From Pratylenchus scribneri (Eukaryota > Nematoda > Chromadorea > Rhabditida > Pratylenchidae), in NCBI GenBank assembly GCA_030063045.1, contig JAQSEB010000091.1:434001-498000 (forward strand): a DNA stretch of 64,000 bases, in the 5' to 3' direction. Below are positions 1 through 12,138 of this stretch, piece by piece. The translations under genes and the position numbers were made by a program. The notes beneath the pieces were generated by a model, which saw only the letters and a program-made list of their open reading frames with translations, ran no database searches and was not told where the DNA came from. The stretch's first letter is position 1; every line of letters begins with the position of its first letter.

Positions 1-1172
1 AATAAATTATCCAATTTATTTTCGATGCCAAATTTGCCAAATGTCGACCTTGAGAGGGACATTGAGCAGGTTAATTATTTCTTATAATTAATTTTAATAA
101 ATTTTGTTCAGTTTATTGAACTCTTTGAAAACCCGGACTTCAGGCCAGATGGTCTCAAAATTTATCCAACATTGGTCATTCGAGGAACTGGCCTTTATGA
201 ATTGTGGTCTGCCGACAAATATCAAAGCTATCCTCCGCAGGTATTTTACACTTCATTTTTAAAATTAAATTATTGATATTTAATTAAAATCATTTTAAAA
301 ATTATTCAAATTTTAGGTCCTTGTTGATTTGATCGCCCAAATTTTGTCATTGATTCCGCCGTGGACAAGAGGTTTTTTTACAATAATTTTACACTAAATT
401 CATTTAATTTGTTTTTAGTTTATCGAGTGCAGCGGGACATTCCAATGCCATTGGTGACCAGCGGTGTGGAATATGGAAATTTACGTGAGCATGCTTTGGC
501 CCGAATGAAGCAATTGGGCGTTAAATGCCGCGATGTTCGTACAAGGGAAGTTGGCATTCAGGTAAATTTGAAGAGACAATTTATATTAATTTTTGATTTA
601 AATTGAAAGGAAATACACGAAAAAGTTCGTCCTTATCAAGTTGAATTAGTCCGACGCGATTATTGCGCAAATGGCGGATGGGAAACATTCCTATCATATG
701 AGGATCCGGATCAAGTAAAATGAATAAATTAAATAAAAATAACCAATTTTAGGATATTCTAATTGGTCTTCTTCGACTGCGAAAATGTTCAAATAAAGTT
801 CATCGGAAAGAACTTAAGGTTGAATTTTAGCATTTAAATTTCAATTTTATTCAATTTTAAAGGGAGGAGTGTCAATTGTTCGCGAATTGCATGTTTATGG
901 AACGGCGGTGCCGGTCTCAAGCAAAGATCCAACCAAATTTCAACACCAAGGATTCGGTTTACTTTTGATGGAAGAAGCAGAACGGATTGCCGAAGAGGAG
1001 CATGGATCGTGGAAAATTTCCGTTATTTCCGGCGTTGGAACTCGACATTATTACAGGTTTTCAATAAACAAATTTACACTTTTAAATTCATTACATTTTC
1101 AGGAAGTTAGGCTACGAGCTTGATGGGCCTTATATGAGCAAAGTGTTAAGAAAACAGCAGCAGGATCAATGA
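1..1172 (+). CDS. elp3: Elongator acetyltransferase subunit ELP3, C-terminal part (5' end outside window)
   Basis: This is the catalytic subunit of Elongator, a radical-SAM/acetyltransferase enzyme that modifies wobble uridines of tRNAs. Eight exons can be joined: 1-69, 112-240, 317-371, 419-561, 610-714, 753-818, 863-1056 and 1103-1172, giving about 276 residues and ending in TGA. The product reads almost colinearly with human ELP3: [64 protein letters not shown], then the GNAT domain with [29 protein letters not shown] and [18 protein letters not shown]. The N-terminal half and the radical-SAM cysteines lie upstream of the window. The first eight residues before MPNLPN do not match the family, so an intron may end there, although no canonical AG is visible. 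The identification is secure. Confidence 0.97.
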
Positions 1173-1331
1173 AACTACAAATGATTGAAAATTTTTTTGT
1201 TATTTTTTTATCATTCAGATAAATTGGAGAGAATTATTTAATTTAAATATTAATCCAATATTCTCTATTATTGGTTATTCATTTTTTTTATTTTTTTCTT
1301 TTATTTTGAATTTTGTGTTTTATCCAAAAAA

Positions 1332-2277
1332 ATGTTGAGAGGCGGTTATGGTCGAGGAGGCGGAAATTCAGCTTCCGGTGTGCGGACAATTGCAAATGTT
1401 TATTTATTCTTATTCTTTGCAATCTTTTTTATCAATCTTCCAATTCAAAGGTTTTGGGCATTAGTCGGCAAGAAGTAAATCAATTGACGGTTCAACATGT
1501 TCGAAATGAACCACTCCCACTATATCCGCCATTGCCCAAGGAACCAATGCCATTGGATGAGACCAACGATTTGGGATTTATGACAGAAACAAAACAAGTT
1601 TAATCTATGAATACAAAAAAAGTAAAATTTTAAAAAGTTTTAGGAATTTCTTCAACGATTTCGGGACTCTCCATATTATCACAAAAAGACTGGCAAGAGG
1701 GATGTTAGAAGGGTAAAGTTCGGTGGATGGAATTTATGAATTTAACATTATTAATTTAAGTACACGGATAAATATCGAATTTTGAACAAGGAACCATTTG
1801 AACCACGTAAATAATTCTAGTAATTTTTTTCCAAAAATATTTAATTTTTATAGATTGGGACCGTTTACCAGTTGAATTGAATTGGAAAAAGTCTGGTGGA
1901 ACAGCTGACGCCAAGGCTGCGCGGTTAAAACGATCCAAATTAGATGAAAATGAATTGCTAAATCGACTTGGCCAAAAAGAGCAAAAAATCAAGGTCTAAT
2001 CCAAAAAGTGGCAAAGAATAATTGGCAAAAATATTTATAGGAACAAATCGATGAGGACGAAGAAACCGCAAAGGAGGGCCAGCAAAACGACGAAGATGAA
2101 GAGGATGGAGCATTGGGAAAGCCAAAAGCACCGATCAATGAGGACGATGAGGAAGTGGAATATTCGGATGAAGATTATTTGGCCGAAGGCGCAAATGATT
2201 ATGTGGAAACATATTTTGATGGTGGCGATGATTATGAAGGGGAAGGAGATAATTTGGAAGAAGATGGAGTTTATTGA
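1332..2277 (+). CDS. DNA-directed RNA polymerase III subunit RPC7-like (POLR3G/Rpc31)
   Basis: This is a subunit of the RNA polymerase III-specific initiation subcomplex, which transcribes tRNA and 5S rRNA genes in the nucleus. Six exons (1332-1397, 1451-1597, 1644-1712, 1761-1806, 1854-1993, 2041-2277) encode about 234 residues. A Gly/Arg-rich start (MLRGGYGRGGG) is followed by the family's LPLYPPLP segment and a conserved middle (EFLQRFRDSPYYHKKTG, then a YTDKYR block). The tail is very acidic and ends NDYVETYFDGGDDYEGEGD, which closely matches the C-terminus of human POLR3G. The start codon is the first ATG after the elp3 stop and lies only 159 bp downstream of it, so co-transcription with elp3 is possible, though no clear spliced-leader acceptor precedes it. 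Confidence 0.9.
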
Positions 2278-2616
2278 CCTATTTATTACCATACATTATT
2301 ATTATTTTCCGAATTTGGAGTTATTAATTGAATTTCATAAATTGTTCAATTTTTATTTTTCAAATTTATTCAGCCAGAAATTACGTGATTAAATAAAGTG
2401 CATAAATGGATCAAATTTAAATAAGATGATTGATGGATGTTTTCAAATTTAAATAAAATCAAAAGTCGGGGAGGTTTTGTTTGATTTGGTGATGGATAAA
2501 TGAGATAATGCGCTTCACATTTAAGTGTTTGCTTATCGGTCAATGGGTGGGGATCCAAATTAAAATAAAGAGAGGAGAAGTGTGTAATTCATTAGCGTTT
2601 CCTTTTGTCCATCCAT
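2278..2616. other. Intergenic spacer between convergent genes
   Basis: AT-rich spacer between the ends of the RPC7 and HMG-box genes, which converge here. I see AATAAA-like signals on both strands (for example near 2391 on the plus strand) and no further gene. Confidence 0.6.
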
Positions 2617-2945
2617 TCAACGTCCTTGGTACTTTGCCATTTCCCGCTCGTAGCGAACTTTGTCATCTGCGGCCATTTTCTCCCATCTCGATTTGTCCTT
2701 CAGAGCATTCCACTGGACGCCAGCGGCTTTGCTGATTTCGATCACGGACATTCCTAAGGAATTTAGCATTATTGTTGAAGTTAGTATTAGGTTAAAACCT
2801 GGATTGGATTGTTTGATCTTCTCACGGTTTTCCTTGAGCCACATGAAGTAGGCGGTGAGTGGACGCTTTGGAGCATTTGGATCCTTTAATAAATTCGAAT
2901 TTATTCCATAATTTAAAAACAATTCACCTTTGCTGCTTTTGGCAT
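2617..2945 (-). CDS. Small HMG-box chromatin protein (HMG-D/HMG-1.1 type)
   Basis: This encodes a single-HMG-box non-histone chromosomal protein expected to bind and bend DNA without sequence specificity. Three exons (2945-2928, 2883-2799, 2753-2617) give about 79 residues. The start MPKAAK is followed by [20 protein letters not shown], the classic first part of an HMG box. The rest of the box follows, including [19 protein letters not shown] and [12 protein letters not shown]. The protein ends right after the box, with no acidic tail and no second box. Both introns are at the same positions and phases as in the paralogue at 52454-52804, so the two arose by duplication. The short N-terminus before the box lacks most of the basic arm of the paralogue. 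The reading frame is intact, so I see no sign of a pseudogene. Confidence 0.9.
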
Positions 2946-3199
2946 AATTGGCAATTATTTGTTGTTTCGCTGATTGATTTGTTTGAATAACAGTGCAACA
3001 CAAATTTAGACTAAATTAAAATTAATAAAAATTAATAATTATTTAAAAATATAAAATGTTCATTTAAACATTGAAAATGATTAAAATATTTAAAAAGAAT
3101 AAATAATTTATACTTTTATATAAATTTGAGAGATCAAAACAAAAATATATTTTCGTTTTTATTGAGCAAATTATGCTGGTCATCATTCATTTCATTAAT

Positions 3200-4915
3200 T
3201 TATAAGTCCAAAGCATTGCGAAAAGGCATTATGGTCGAATTGCTCCCGCCAACATTTTCCTCTTCTGGATGAATTTCAGCCAACAAAAAGTGATGATTTT
3301 TGAACATATTCAACAATGGTTGGAGGGCATCCGGTTGAGATGGAAAATAGGTCCTTGCTCGATCATCCACCACCTGAAAATGCAAAATTAATAATTAAAT
3401 CACAAAAAAAATATAAACAAACATTCATCCGAACAATTCGCAATGTATTCTTGAATTCCTGTGCATCATCCTCCTTGATGTTTTCTTGCAATTTGCCCCT
3501 TTGATCCAAATTTAATTGCTGTTCATTTTCAAAGCATCCGGTGAAGCGGAAACCATCCTTGTAAAACGGTTTATAGGCCCTTTCCCAACTGTGAAAATTT
3601 ATTCTAATTTAATTTATTTAAAAATAAAACCATTTCAATCGTTGCCGCTGATTTTCCTCGCCCCAATATGCCAAAATTTGAAAAGCACAATCCGCCGATT
3701 GGGAATTTGATGCTGAAGCGGAAGAAAGCAATGAATCACGTCCATTGACTATGCCAATTGTCCAATTGAATGTTTCATTGACCCGAATGAGCACATTTTA
3801 AAAGAAATAAAATTAATCACCGGTCTCAATGTAAAAATCTCACAATTTTATGTTTATCCGCCGATCCTTTTCCATCATCGAAGGCATCAAGCACAAATTG
3901 TGCTGGTTGAATGGAAACTTGCTGCTGTTCTCGGCCAACTTCCCTCGATAAAATGGTCCCTCGACAATTTGTGGCAATCAATGAAACGAAGGCAGAACTA
4001 AATTTAAGTAATTAAATAAAATTATGAAAACCAAATTTACCGTTGTCCACGATTCTCGAATGTCAGCCAAAAACGATTGAAAATGTCCGGGCGAATGATG
4101 ATGGCCTGATTGCTGGTCGTCCTAAATGCAATGCCGGCATCAAAATTGGCATCCAAAGAGAGTTGCGCATTTCCACCATTGCCAATTAGAGTGAACTAAA
4201 CAAATAAATCAATATTAAAATTAATCAAAATTCTTACTGAATATCTGAAGTGCGCGCCATTTTCCCGTTCAACGGCCAGTCGAGCCACATTTCGTTCAAT
4301 TTTCTCGGGTTCATATTTGACTGTGATTTCGCACCATTCACCGGGTTGCATTATTGGCGATGAAATGTCCATAATCTAAAAAAGTTTGGACAATTTTATA
4401 AATCAAAATCAGAAATTAAACCGTAAAACAATTTGACTCCAAATTGGAATCCTTCAAAGCCGACAAAATGCTGCATTTTATTCGCATTTGTTCACTGTCA
4501 CAATTCCAAACTTTCTGTCGAAGTAGCATTGATCCGCCGATTGGAACATAGCCAAAATTCAGGGTTGATTTATTTCGTTCGATGCCAAGCAAATTTTTGC
4601 GTGCGGATGAAGAACTAAATAAATCAATAAATTAATTCAAAAAAATATAACAAACATTGTATTGATTTCAAATTTTTGATCGAATTCATCACCGCATATT
4701 GAAGAGATGTCAAAAGTTGGCGGCCGATCAAACCAATCCGTTTCTGGTCCTTTAAAAATTTTAAGATTTTAAAACATTATTCGATTAAAAAACCAACTTT
4801 TTGGTGTTGAATGTTTTGGTGGTTCAGGCTGTTGTGAAGGTATGCTCAATATTTGTGCCGAATTCAATGTCGTATCCAATTGTTGTTGTTGATTATCCTC
4901 ATTGTTGTCTGCCAT
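3200..4915 (-). CDS. ASH-domain protein, SPD-2/CEP192-like (putative centrosome factor)
   Basis: The start is MADNNEDNQQQQ on the minus strand at 4915. About eight exons can be followed to a stop at 3200. After a low-complexity N-terminus comes GPETDWFDRPPTFDISSICG. An ASH/MSP-like immunoglobulin fold follows: STLNFGYVPIGGSMLLRQKV, a further strand-rich block (SPIMQPGEWCEITVKYEPEK), then WLTFENRGQRSAFVSLIATN and VNETFNWTIGIVNGRDSL. The pattern (short beta strands, NxG turns, 'FGYVPIG') is that of ASPM/SPD-2/Hydin domains, found in centrosomal and ciliary proteins. In nematodes SPD-2 recruits pericentriolar material, and I infer that relationship from the fold alone. The protein is far shorter than C. 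elegans SPD-2, so it may be another ASH protein. The gene is real; the function is uncertain. Confidence 0.6.
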
Positions 4916-5726
4916 AATTTAACCCGTAATTTTATATTTTTCTAAAAATCGTCAATTATTGATCTTAATGTTGTATTTTTTGGTCCAAATTTTATCTATT
5001 CGAATCCTGGGTTATTTTGGTGGATGAAGAAATGGGAGGAAGGATTCGACGGGAGGAATTGGTGGCAGTAAAGGGAAGAAAGATGTCTTCTCTCCTCTTG
5101 GGTCAGCCGAGCCTAGCCCTGTGACGGCTTGGCTTGGTTGGTTGGTTTAGGAGGGCTTGCCTCTTCCTTGCCTTGCCTTTACCCCCTTGGTCGCTCTCCC
5201 TTTTTGGATGGCGATGACGGACGGGACGATGCGGCGATGTTGGGACTTGGGAAGTGGCGAAGAAGAAGGAGAATTGTGGAGGGGGAGAGTGGCGGTTGGG
5301 GAGCTGGGTTTAGCAAGGCTTTACGCCTTGTTATTAGGGGAATAGGGGCCGGTGGCCAAGTAGCAAGCTAGGTTCTTCATTCTTCTTCTTCTACTACGGC
5401 CTAAAACGTCAAGCCCCAATGCCCGTTGCAAGAAAAATAGCATAAAGAATGTGGAGACGGACGATGACGAACATGGAAAAAAATTATGACATTTGGTCTT
5501 AAGAATTTTAACGATGCGCCAAAAATTTTGTACTTTTTGTTTCAAATTCAGTCTAATTCCTCTCATTATTCTTTCACACCAACCCGACATGCGACAACCA
5601 AGGCCGAGAACCAATAAAGTTAAAAAATTCATACATTTTTTTTATAAATTTGTTTCATAAAATAAAAGCTTTTGAAAATTGCATCCTTCAGGTCAATTAC
5701 GCCTAACTTTTTAAAAATTGATAAAA
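4916..5726. other. Intergenic region between divergent genes, with a GC-rich patch
   Basis: This separates the divergent SPD-2-like and metaxin genes and should hold both promoters. A patch at about 5040-5420 is clearly richer in G and C than its surroundings, with runs such as GGCTTGGCTTGGTTGG. Open frames there lack recognisable domains or splice signals and I do not call them genes. Confidence 0.5.
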
Positions 5727-7056
5727 ATGGAGCTTTTTATTTGGCCAAGTGAATTTGGTTTACCTTCAATGGATATTTACTCACTTCAATTTATGGCATG
5801 TAGCAAATTTTGTGCAGCTCCGATCACATTTCGTCATTCAAAACAACCATGGGAATCTCCTACAGGTTTTTTTTGAAATATTTCGAATTAAATGATAAAA
5901 AACGACAGGTGAACTTCCCTATTTTGTGAACAATGAAACCGGGGAAAAAATTACGGAATTTGTGCAATTTGTTGATTATTTACGGAATAGTAAACAGGTT
6001 TATCAATTTAATAAACCAATTAAGATAATAATTTTTAGGATGTTGTTTTGGATAATGAACTTATTCCCACTCAACTTTCTGATTTTGATGCATATAATGC
6101 CCTAATAAATCAAAAGCTTCGTCCAGCAATGGTAATACCTGTTCGAGCATTTATTTTTATTTTACCATTTTAGCTTCAATTACTTTGGATCGACCGTTAT
6201 AATTACACGGCCATTACCCACGAATGGTATGCTCAACATTTATATTTCCCATACAATTTCATTTGGACAAATAGAAGAAGGAGGGAAGCGGAAAAATTGA
6301 TCAATAGATGCAATAAAAATCCGCAAGAATTAATTTTGGATGCAATTCAGGTTTTTTGGATAAAATAAATTCGAAAATAAATTTAATTTAAGGCATTGAA
6401 TCTGCTTTCATCAAAATTGTCGGATAATAAATATTTTTGCGGAGACAAGTATCCAAAAAAAATATTTAAACAAATTAAAGTCGAATTTTTAAGACCATCT
6501 TCATTGGATGCCCTCGTTTTTGGTTATTTGGCTCCATTAATGCGCACCCCGTTGCCCAATGGTCGGCTTCAAATGCATTTGGCAGCCACTCCAAATTTGG
6601 TATTAAAATATTTTCAAATAAATTTATCATTTAATTTTTGTTAGGTTCGCTTTGTGGAGTCAATTCTCAGCATTGTATAATCTATTTATTTACTCGGTTT
6701 AATTCTCACTGTTTTCAGTACATGCCTTTGTCTGATCAAATTCTTCGAGAATTGGTAAATTTAAATAATTATTCGGAAATTAATTTTCCCCCAATTTCCA
6801 TTTTAAGAAGACTTCCCGACCATTCTGGCAAAAACGAAAGGATGAAGCCCAAAAATTGATGGAAGATACTCGAATTGAGAGGGAAATGAAGAAAAATGAA
6901 AGGGAAAAGCAAAAGGAGTCCGGACTACAAAGGACAATATTTTTTGTGTTTGGCTCAATTGTGGTCGCCGCCCTGTTCTCGATTCATACGGGCATATTCG
7001 CCATTGAGAAGCCGGAAAAGAAGAAAACAAGAGAGAAAAAAGCGATCAAAAATTAA
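5727..7056 (+). CDS. mtx-1: Metaxin-1-like mitochondrial outer-membrane import protein
   Basis: Metaxins act at the mitochondrial outer membrane in protein import and, in animals, in linking mitochondria to motor adaptors. Nine exons (5727-5865, 5909-5997, 6039-6131, 6174-6350, 6393-6448, 6494-6599, 6645-6674, 6719-6754, 6808-7056) encode about 324 residues. The thioredoxin-like N-terminal half ([40 protein letters not shown]) leads into the GST-C-like half, which includes the hallmark [18 protein letters not shown] and [21 protein letters not shown] membrane anchor near residues 288-307 ([20 protein letters not shown]) is followed by a lysine-rich tail, the tail-anchor layout of metaxin-1 rather than metaxin-2. 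The neighbouring kinase gene converges on it with a 132 bp spacer. Confidence 0.92.
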
Positions 7057-7188
7057 TGATTTATTCAATAAAAATTTATTTTTTTGATGGATAAAAAAAA
7101 TTGGGCAAATTTGGAAGAGGGAATACTACTGAAATAAACAATAAATTTGTGGTGGAATGAATGGTTTTTTTGCAAGAAATGTTAAAAT

Positions 7189-8843
<1,655 letters not shown>

Positions 8844-9476
8844 TATTTATTTGGAATAATTTGAGCTAAAATAATAGAATCGAGCGAATTAGTAAGTTTT
8901 GGTTTTTTGAGAATGATCTATGAGGTTGGTATGACTCAGCAGATTTCATAAATAATTTCGAAAAAAAATAAAAATGATGATGAAGTTGAGGGATTGGGCT
9001 TTAATCTATGAAAGGGATTTTGCATTTAAAAAGGAAATCGACTCTAGTGGAATGATGACCACCGCCGGAGAATTAATAGACTTCTCCATTGATCATTGAT
9101 TTATCATTATTGAGCTCTAACAATAAAATATACGTATATTGACGTAAAAGTGAAAGAAGAATGTGGTTTATTGGTTAGGGTTTAAATGGTTGGTTGACTA
9201 TTTATGACTATTCTATTTATGCTATGTACTTTGCTGTAACCTAGAATAATGTGTCATTGTTGTTGCTGTTTATTCGCCGTATTTGGGTCCATTTGATGGA
9301 TTGGGATTTGGGAAACAAAGTTTATTCTTTTAAATTCATTTATAAATTAAAATCAAAAAATTTACAAAAAAAATGATTATGGAATTTGGGCAAGTCAATC
9401 AATAATATTACAATAAAATGGAGAAAAAGATCATTTCATATCAAAAAATTAATCACAATATTCTTCTTTGGAATGA
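8844..9476. other. Intergenic region upstream of the kinase gene
   Basis: AT-rich spacer between the rhomboid stop and the kinase start, on the same strand. It should contain the kinase promoter. A TGACGTAA (CREB/ATF-like) octamer occurs at about 9140. No further gene is visible. Confidence 0.45.
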
Positions 9477-10894
9477 TTAGCCATACTTTTTGCACCAATC
9501 GGCTGGAGGTACATTTATCTCTCGGATCAAAACAGTAATCAGGCAGCCGAGGATGAACACAATTAAAAGGGTAAGTGCAGTCCACCAAGCATATTTTTCC
9601 CATTCTCTTTTGAATAAATTGCGTAAAATAACAATGCCAAGGAAGAGGCCGGCAACAAAACCACCAATATGGGAAATGTATGAAACCTTAATAAAAATGG
9701 AAAAATTAAATTTTTTATCCAAAAAATAAACAAACTTTATTTGGGTAATCGGCAAAATATCGTTGCTAAATGGAAACGCCAACATCAGAGGTGACGAAAA
9801 CCGCAAGAATTGAGGCACGAATCCAATTGAATTCCATTTCACTCCAATTAATGATCACATTTGCGATATGGGCCGATAATAGAGTGTAACTAAAATTAAA
9901 GTTGGTTAAGGAAATAAGCAATATTTAATTCTTACACTCCGCCGGAAGCTCCTGCCAGAAAGACATCTCGGTCAAAAACAAAGAAGAGAAGGGCACCGCA
10001 CATCACTCCGACCAAATAAAGTGTGCCAATTCGCCAATATTTGTGCACCAATTCCAGCGGAATTCCCAGCAAAATTTGAACGGCCAAATTTGTGAGCAAA
10101 TGAACAAATCTGAAAAATAATTTTAAAAAATTGTTTTTTGAATTAATTAAAAACCAACCCAACATGGACAAACATATAACTGAAATAACGCCAAATTTGC
10201 AATTTTGCACACGGATTCAATATTAGAGGAGAATTGACTGGAGCACATTTTGCAGGCAAAAACCGTTGGCCCTCACAAAAATAAATTTCTTGATAGAAAT
10301 AGCATCCAATTTGAAGAATGGAGATCAAAACCTTCAAATAAAATTAATTATTTAAATAAATAAATTAAAATTTATTACCATGAAAAATGGAGGTGGAAAG
10401 CAATTATATTCCAATAAATATCGAATCTTTCCCGTCTGTTGGCTTTTTGGAAGGACCGAACGTGCCGCATATACTAAAAATTATTTGATTTACTATTTAT
10501 TTGAAAACTTTCGACTAACCAATAATGCTTCTCATTCGCATTCTTTTTGCTCGTGCCATCTACAAAAAAAAAACACTAAATTTAAAATTTCCAAATTAAT
10601 TAAACCAATGCAGAGAATTCCGGAAAATCAATTTGATTGTCGCCATTTTGGTCAACACCTTTGATCAGGGAATTTGCTTCGCCTCGAGTCAGTCCAAATG
10701 AATAGGCCCCCACACGAATCGCATGTTTCAATTCTTCAGCCGGAATCAATCCATCATTGTCAATGTCAAACTAAATTTGAATGTTTTCTTTGAATTAAAT
10801 TTTAAAAAAAAAAACTTACGGCTCTGAACAAATTGTACCATTCTTCGCATTCTCGAGGATTTTCACAATGCAGCTTTTCTGGACATTGATGCAT
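9477..10894 (-). CDS. Rhomboid-family intramembrane serine protease with N-terminal EF-hands
   Basis: Rhomboids cleave type I membrane proteins within the bilayer, classically EGF ligands. The N-terminus (MHQCPEKLHCENPRECEEWY) leads into two EF-hands with calcium loops DIDNDGLIPAEE and DQNGDNQIDFPEF, which places it with EF-hand rhomboids such as RHBDL3 and Drosophila Rho-4. Membrane helices follow, with WRYFSYMFVHVG (the WR motif of the L1 loop), then HLLTNLAVQILLG, the catalytic-serine motif GASGG (residues FLAGASGGVY) and the catalytic histidine in SHIGGFVAG. Both catalytic residues are therefore present and the protease should be active. A splice acceptor (TTTTTAG) lies only 7-8 bases upstream of the ATG with no donor nearby, consistent with spliced-leader addition. 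The TAA stop follows WCKKYG. Confidence 0.92.
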
Positions 10895-11322
10895 TTTTTT
10901 TATCTAAAAATTTGAATATTTTCGAATTTAACGAATAATCGATTGCTCATTCTCTTATTTTATTTCCATTGAAATTCTTATGCACGGTAAAATTAAAGTG
11001 GGATGGAATTGGATGGTATTGGAGGAGTTGGGAAATGACAGTGAGTGCGAAACATTCCACTCCTTTATTTTTGTGACTTAATCGCCCGTACCCTTCTAAC
11101 TATTAAGGTCGTTGCTCGTTTATCGTAAAAAATTCAACCCACTTTGGTGGATTTCCTCCAGTTTAACTTTAATGCCGAAAATTTTGAATAGATAATAAAA
11201 TAATGAAAAATTATCATTTATTGGGAAAATAATAATTACATAAAATCCTTTATTTGTTTTTCCAAATTAAAATAAATAATTAAAAAATTCATAAAAAATC
11301 AATTCAAATATTTAATTTAATT
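10895..11322. other. Intergenic region
   Basis: Spacer between TAF9 and the rhomboid gene on the same strand. It contains the likely rhomboid promoter and trans-splice acceptor (about 10902-10910). I find no coding potential. Confidence 0.45.
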
Positions 11323-11996
11323 TTAATCGTAATCATCTTCTTCTTCATCCGCCGGTTTTTCCTCATCATCACCGGGGAATGGCCTTTTTCTATCCGATCG
11401 ACCCATTAATAAATTGGAGACAATTTCTGGGTTGAAATTCGAGACATTGGCCACTGATGTTGGTTTCCTTTGCTGATTTTGTTGAGTTCGCTAAAATAAA
11501 TTTTAAATAAATTTAATTTGTATTAAATTTACCTGTCTAATTTCTGGATTGTTTGATGTGGATTGTTGTTCTTCATTGGCATTCAAATGTTCATAATTTG
11601 GTTGCAATTGGCAAAAACGATCATTTGGCAATCGGAGACCATAATTTTGTCGAATTTGTGGCAAAGGTTGAGAATTCTTTTCCGCAGCAATTTCAGCCAA
11701 AAGTGATTTTGGTGGTCGATCTTTCCAATATTTTTCATCTTAAAAAACATATTTAAATTTGCTTATAATTAATAAAAATATTTACTAAATGCTTCCAATG
11801 CGAATTCCACATCACTTTTGTCCATTTGTTTCTTCCCACTGTATTGGGCCAGTGAATGTGCTTCGATTAAAATTTGTTTTGTAAGGGAATAGGCAACGTC
11901 GCACATTTGTAAAAGCAATTGGGGCTCATATTCGGTAATGCCGGCCTCTTGAAATAATTGTTTGATTGTGTCCACCGACTGAGGCAATTTTGCCAT
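11323..11996 (-). CDS. taf-9: Transcription initiation factor TFIID subunit 9 (TAF9)
   Basis: TAF9 is a histone-fold subunit of TFIID (and of SAGA-type complexes) that pairs with TAF6. It starts [20 protein letters not shown] at 11996. The histone fold follows ([49 protein letters not shown]), then the conserved extension [20 protein letters not shown]. This 'NxxPLPxIRxxxGLRLPxDRxCL' segment is diagnostic of TAF9. A Q/N-rich linker and an acidic end ([11 protein letters not shown]) close the protein, somewhat shorter than the human one. The start lies only about 142 bp below the UTP15 stop, which suggests the two genes may be co-transcribed. Confidence 0.94.
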
Positions 11997-12138
11997 TTTT
12001 AATTCTTATTTTAATAATAAATTATTTAAAAATGAGAAATAAATTTGGAAATTTTAACCAATAACAAAAAAAAGGCAAATTTATAAGAAAATTTATAACA
12101 CAAAAAAAAAGAACAACAATAAAAATAATTAAAATAAA

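Noticed and set aside
2051..2392. 113-codon ORF
   Set aside because: It lies in a shifted frame over the last exon of the RPC7 gene, whose reading frame matches the acidic family tail.
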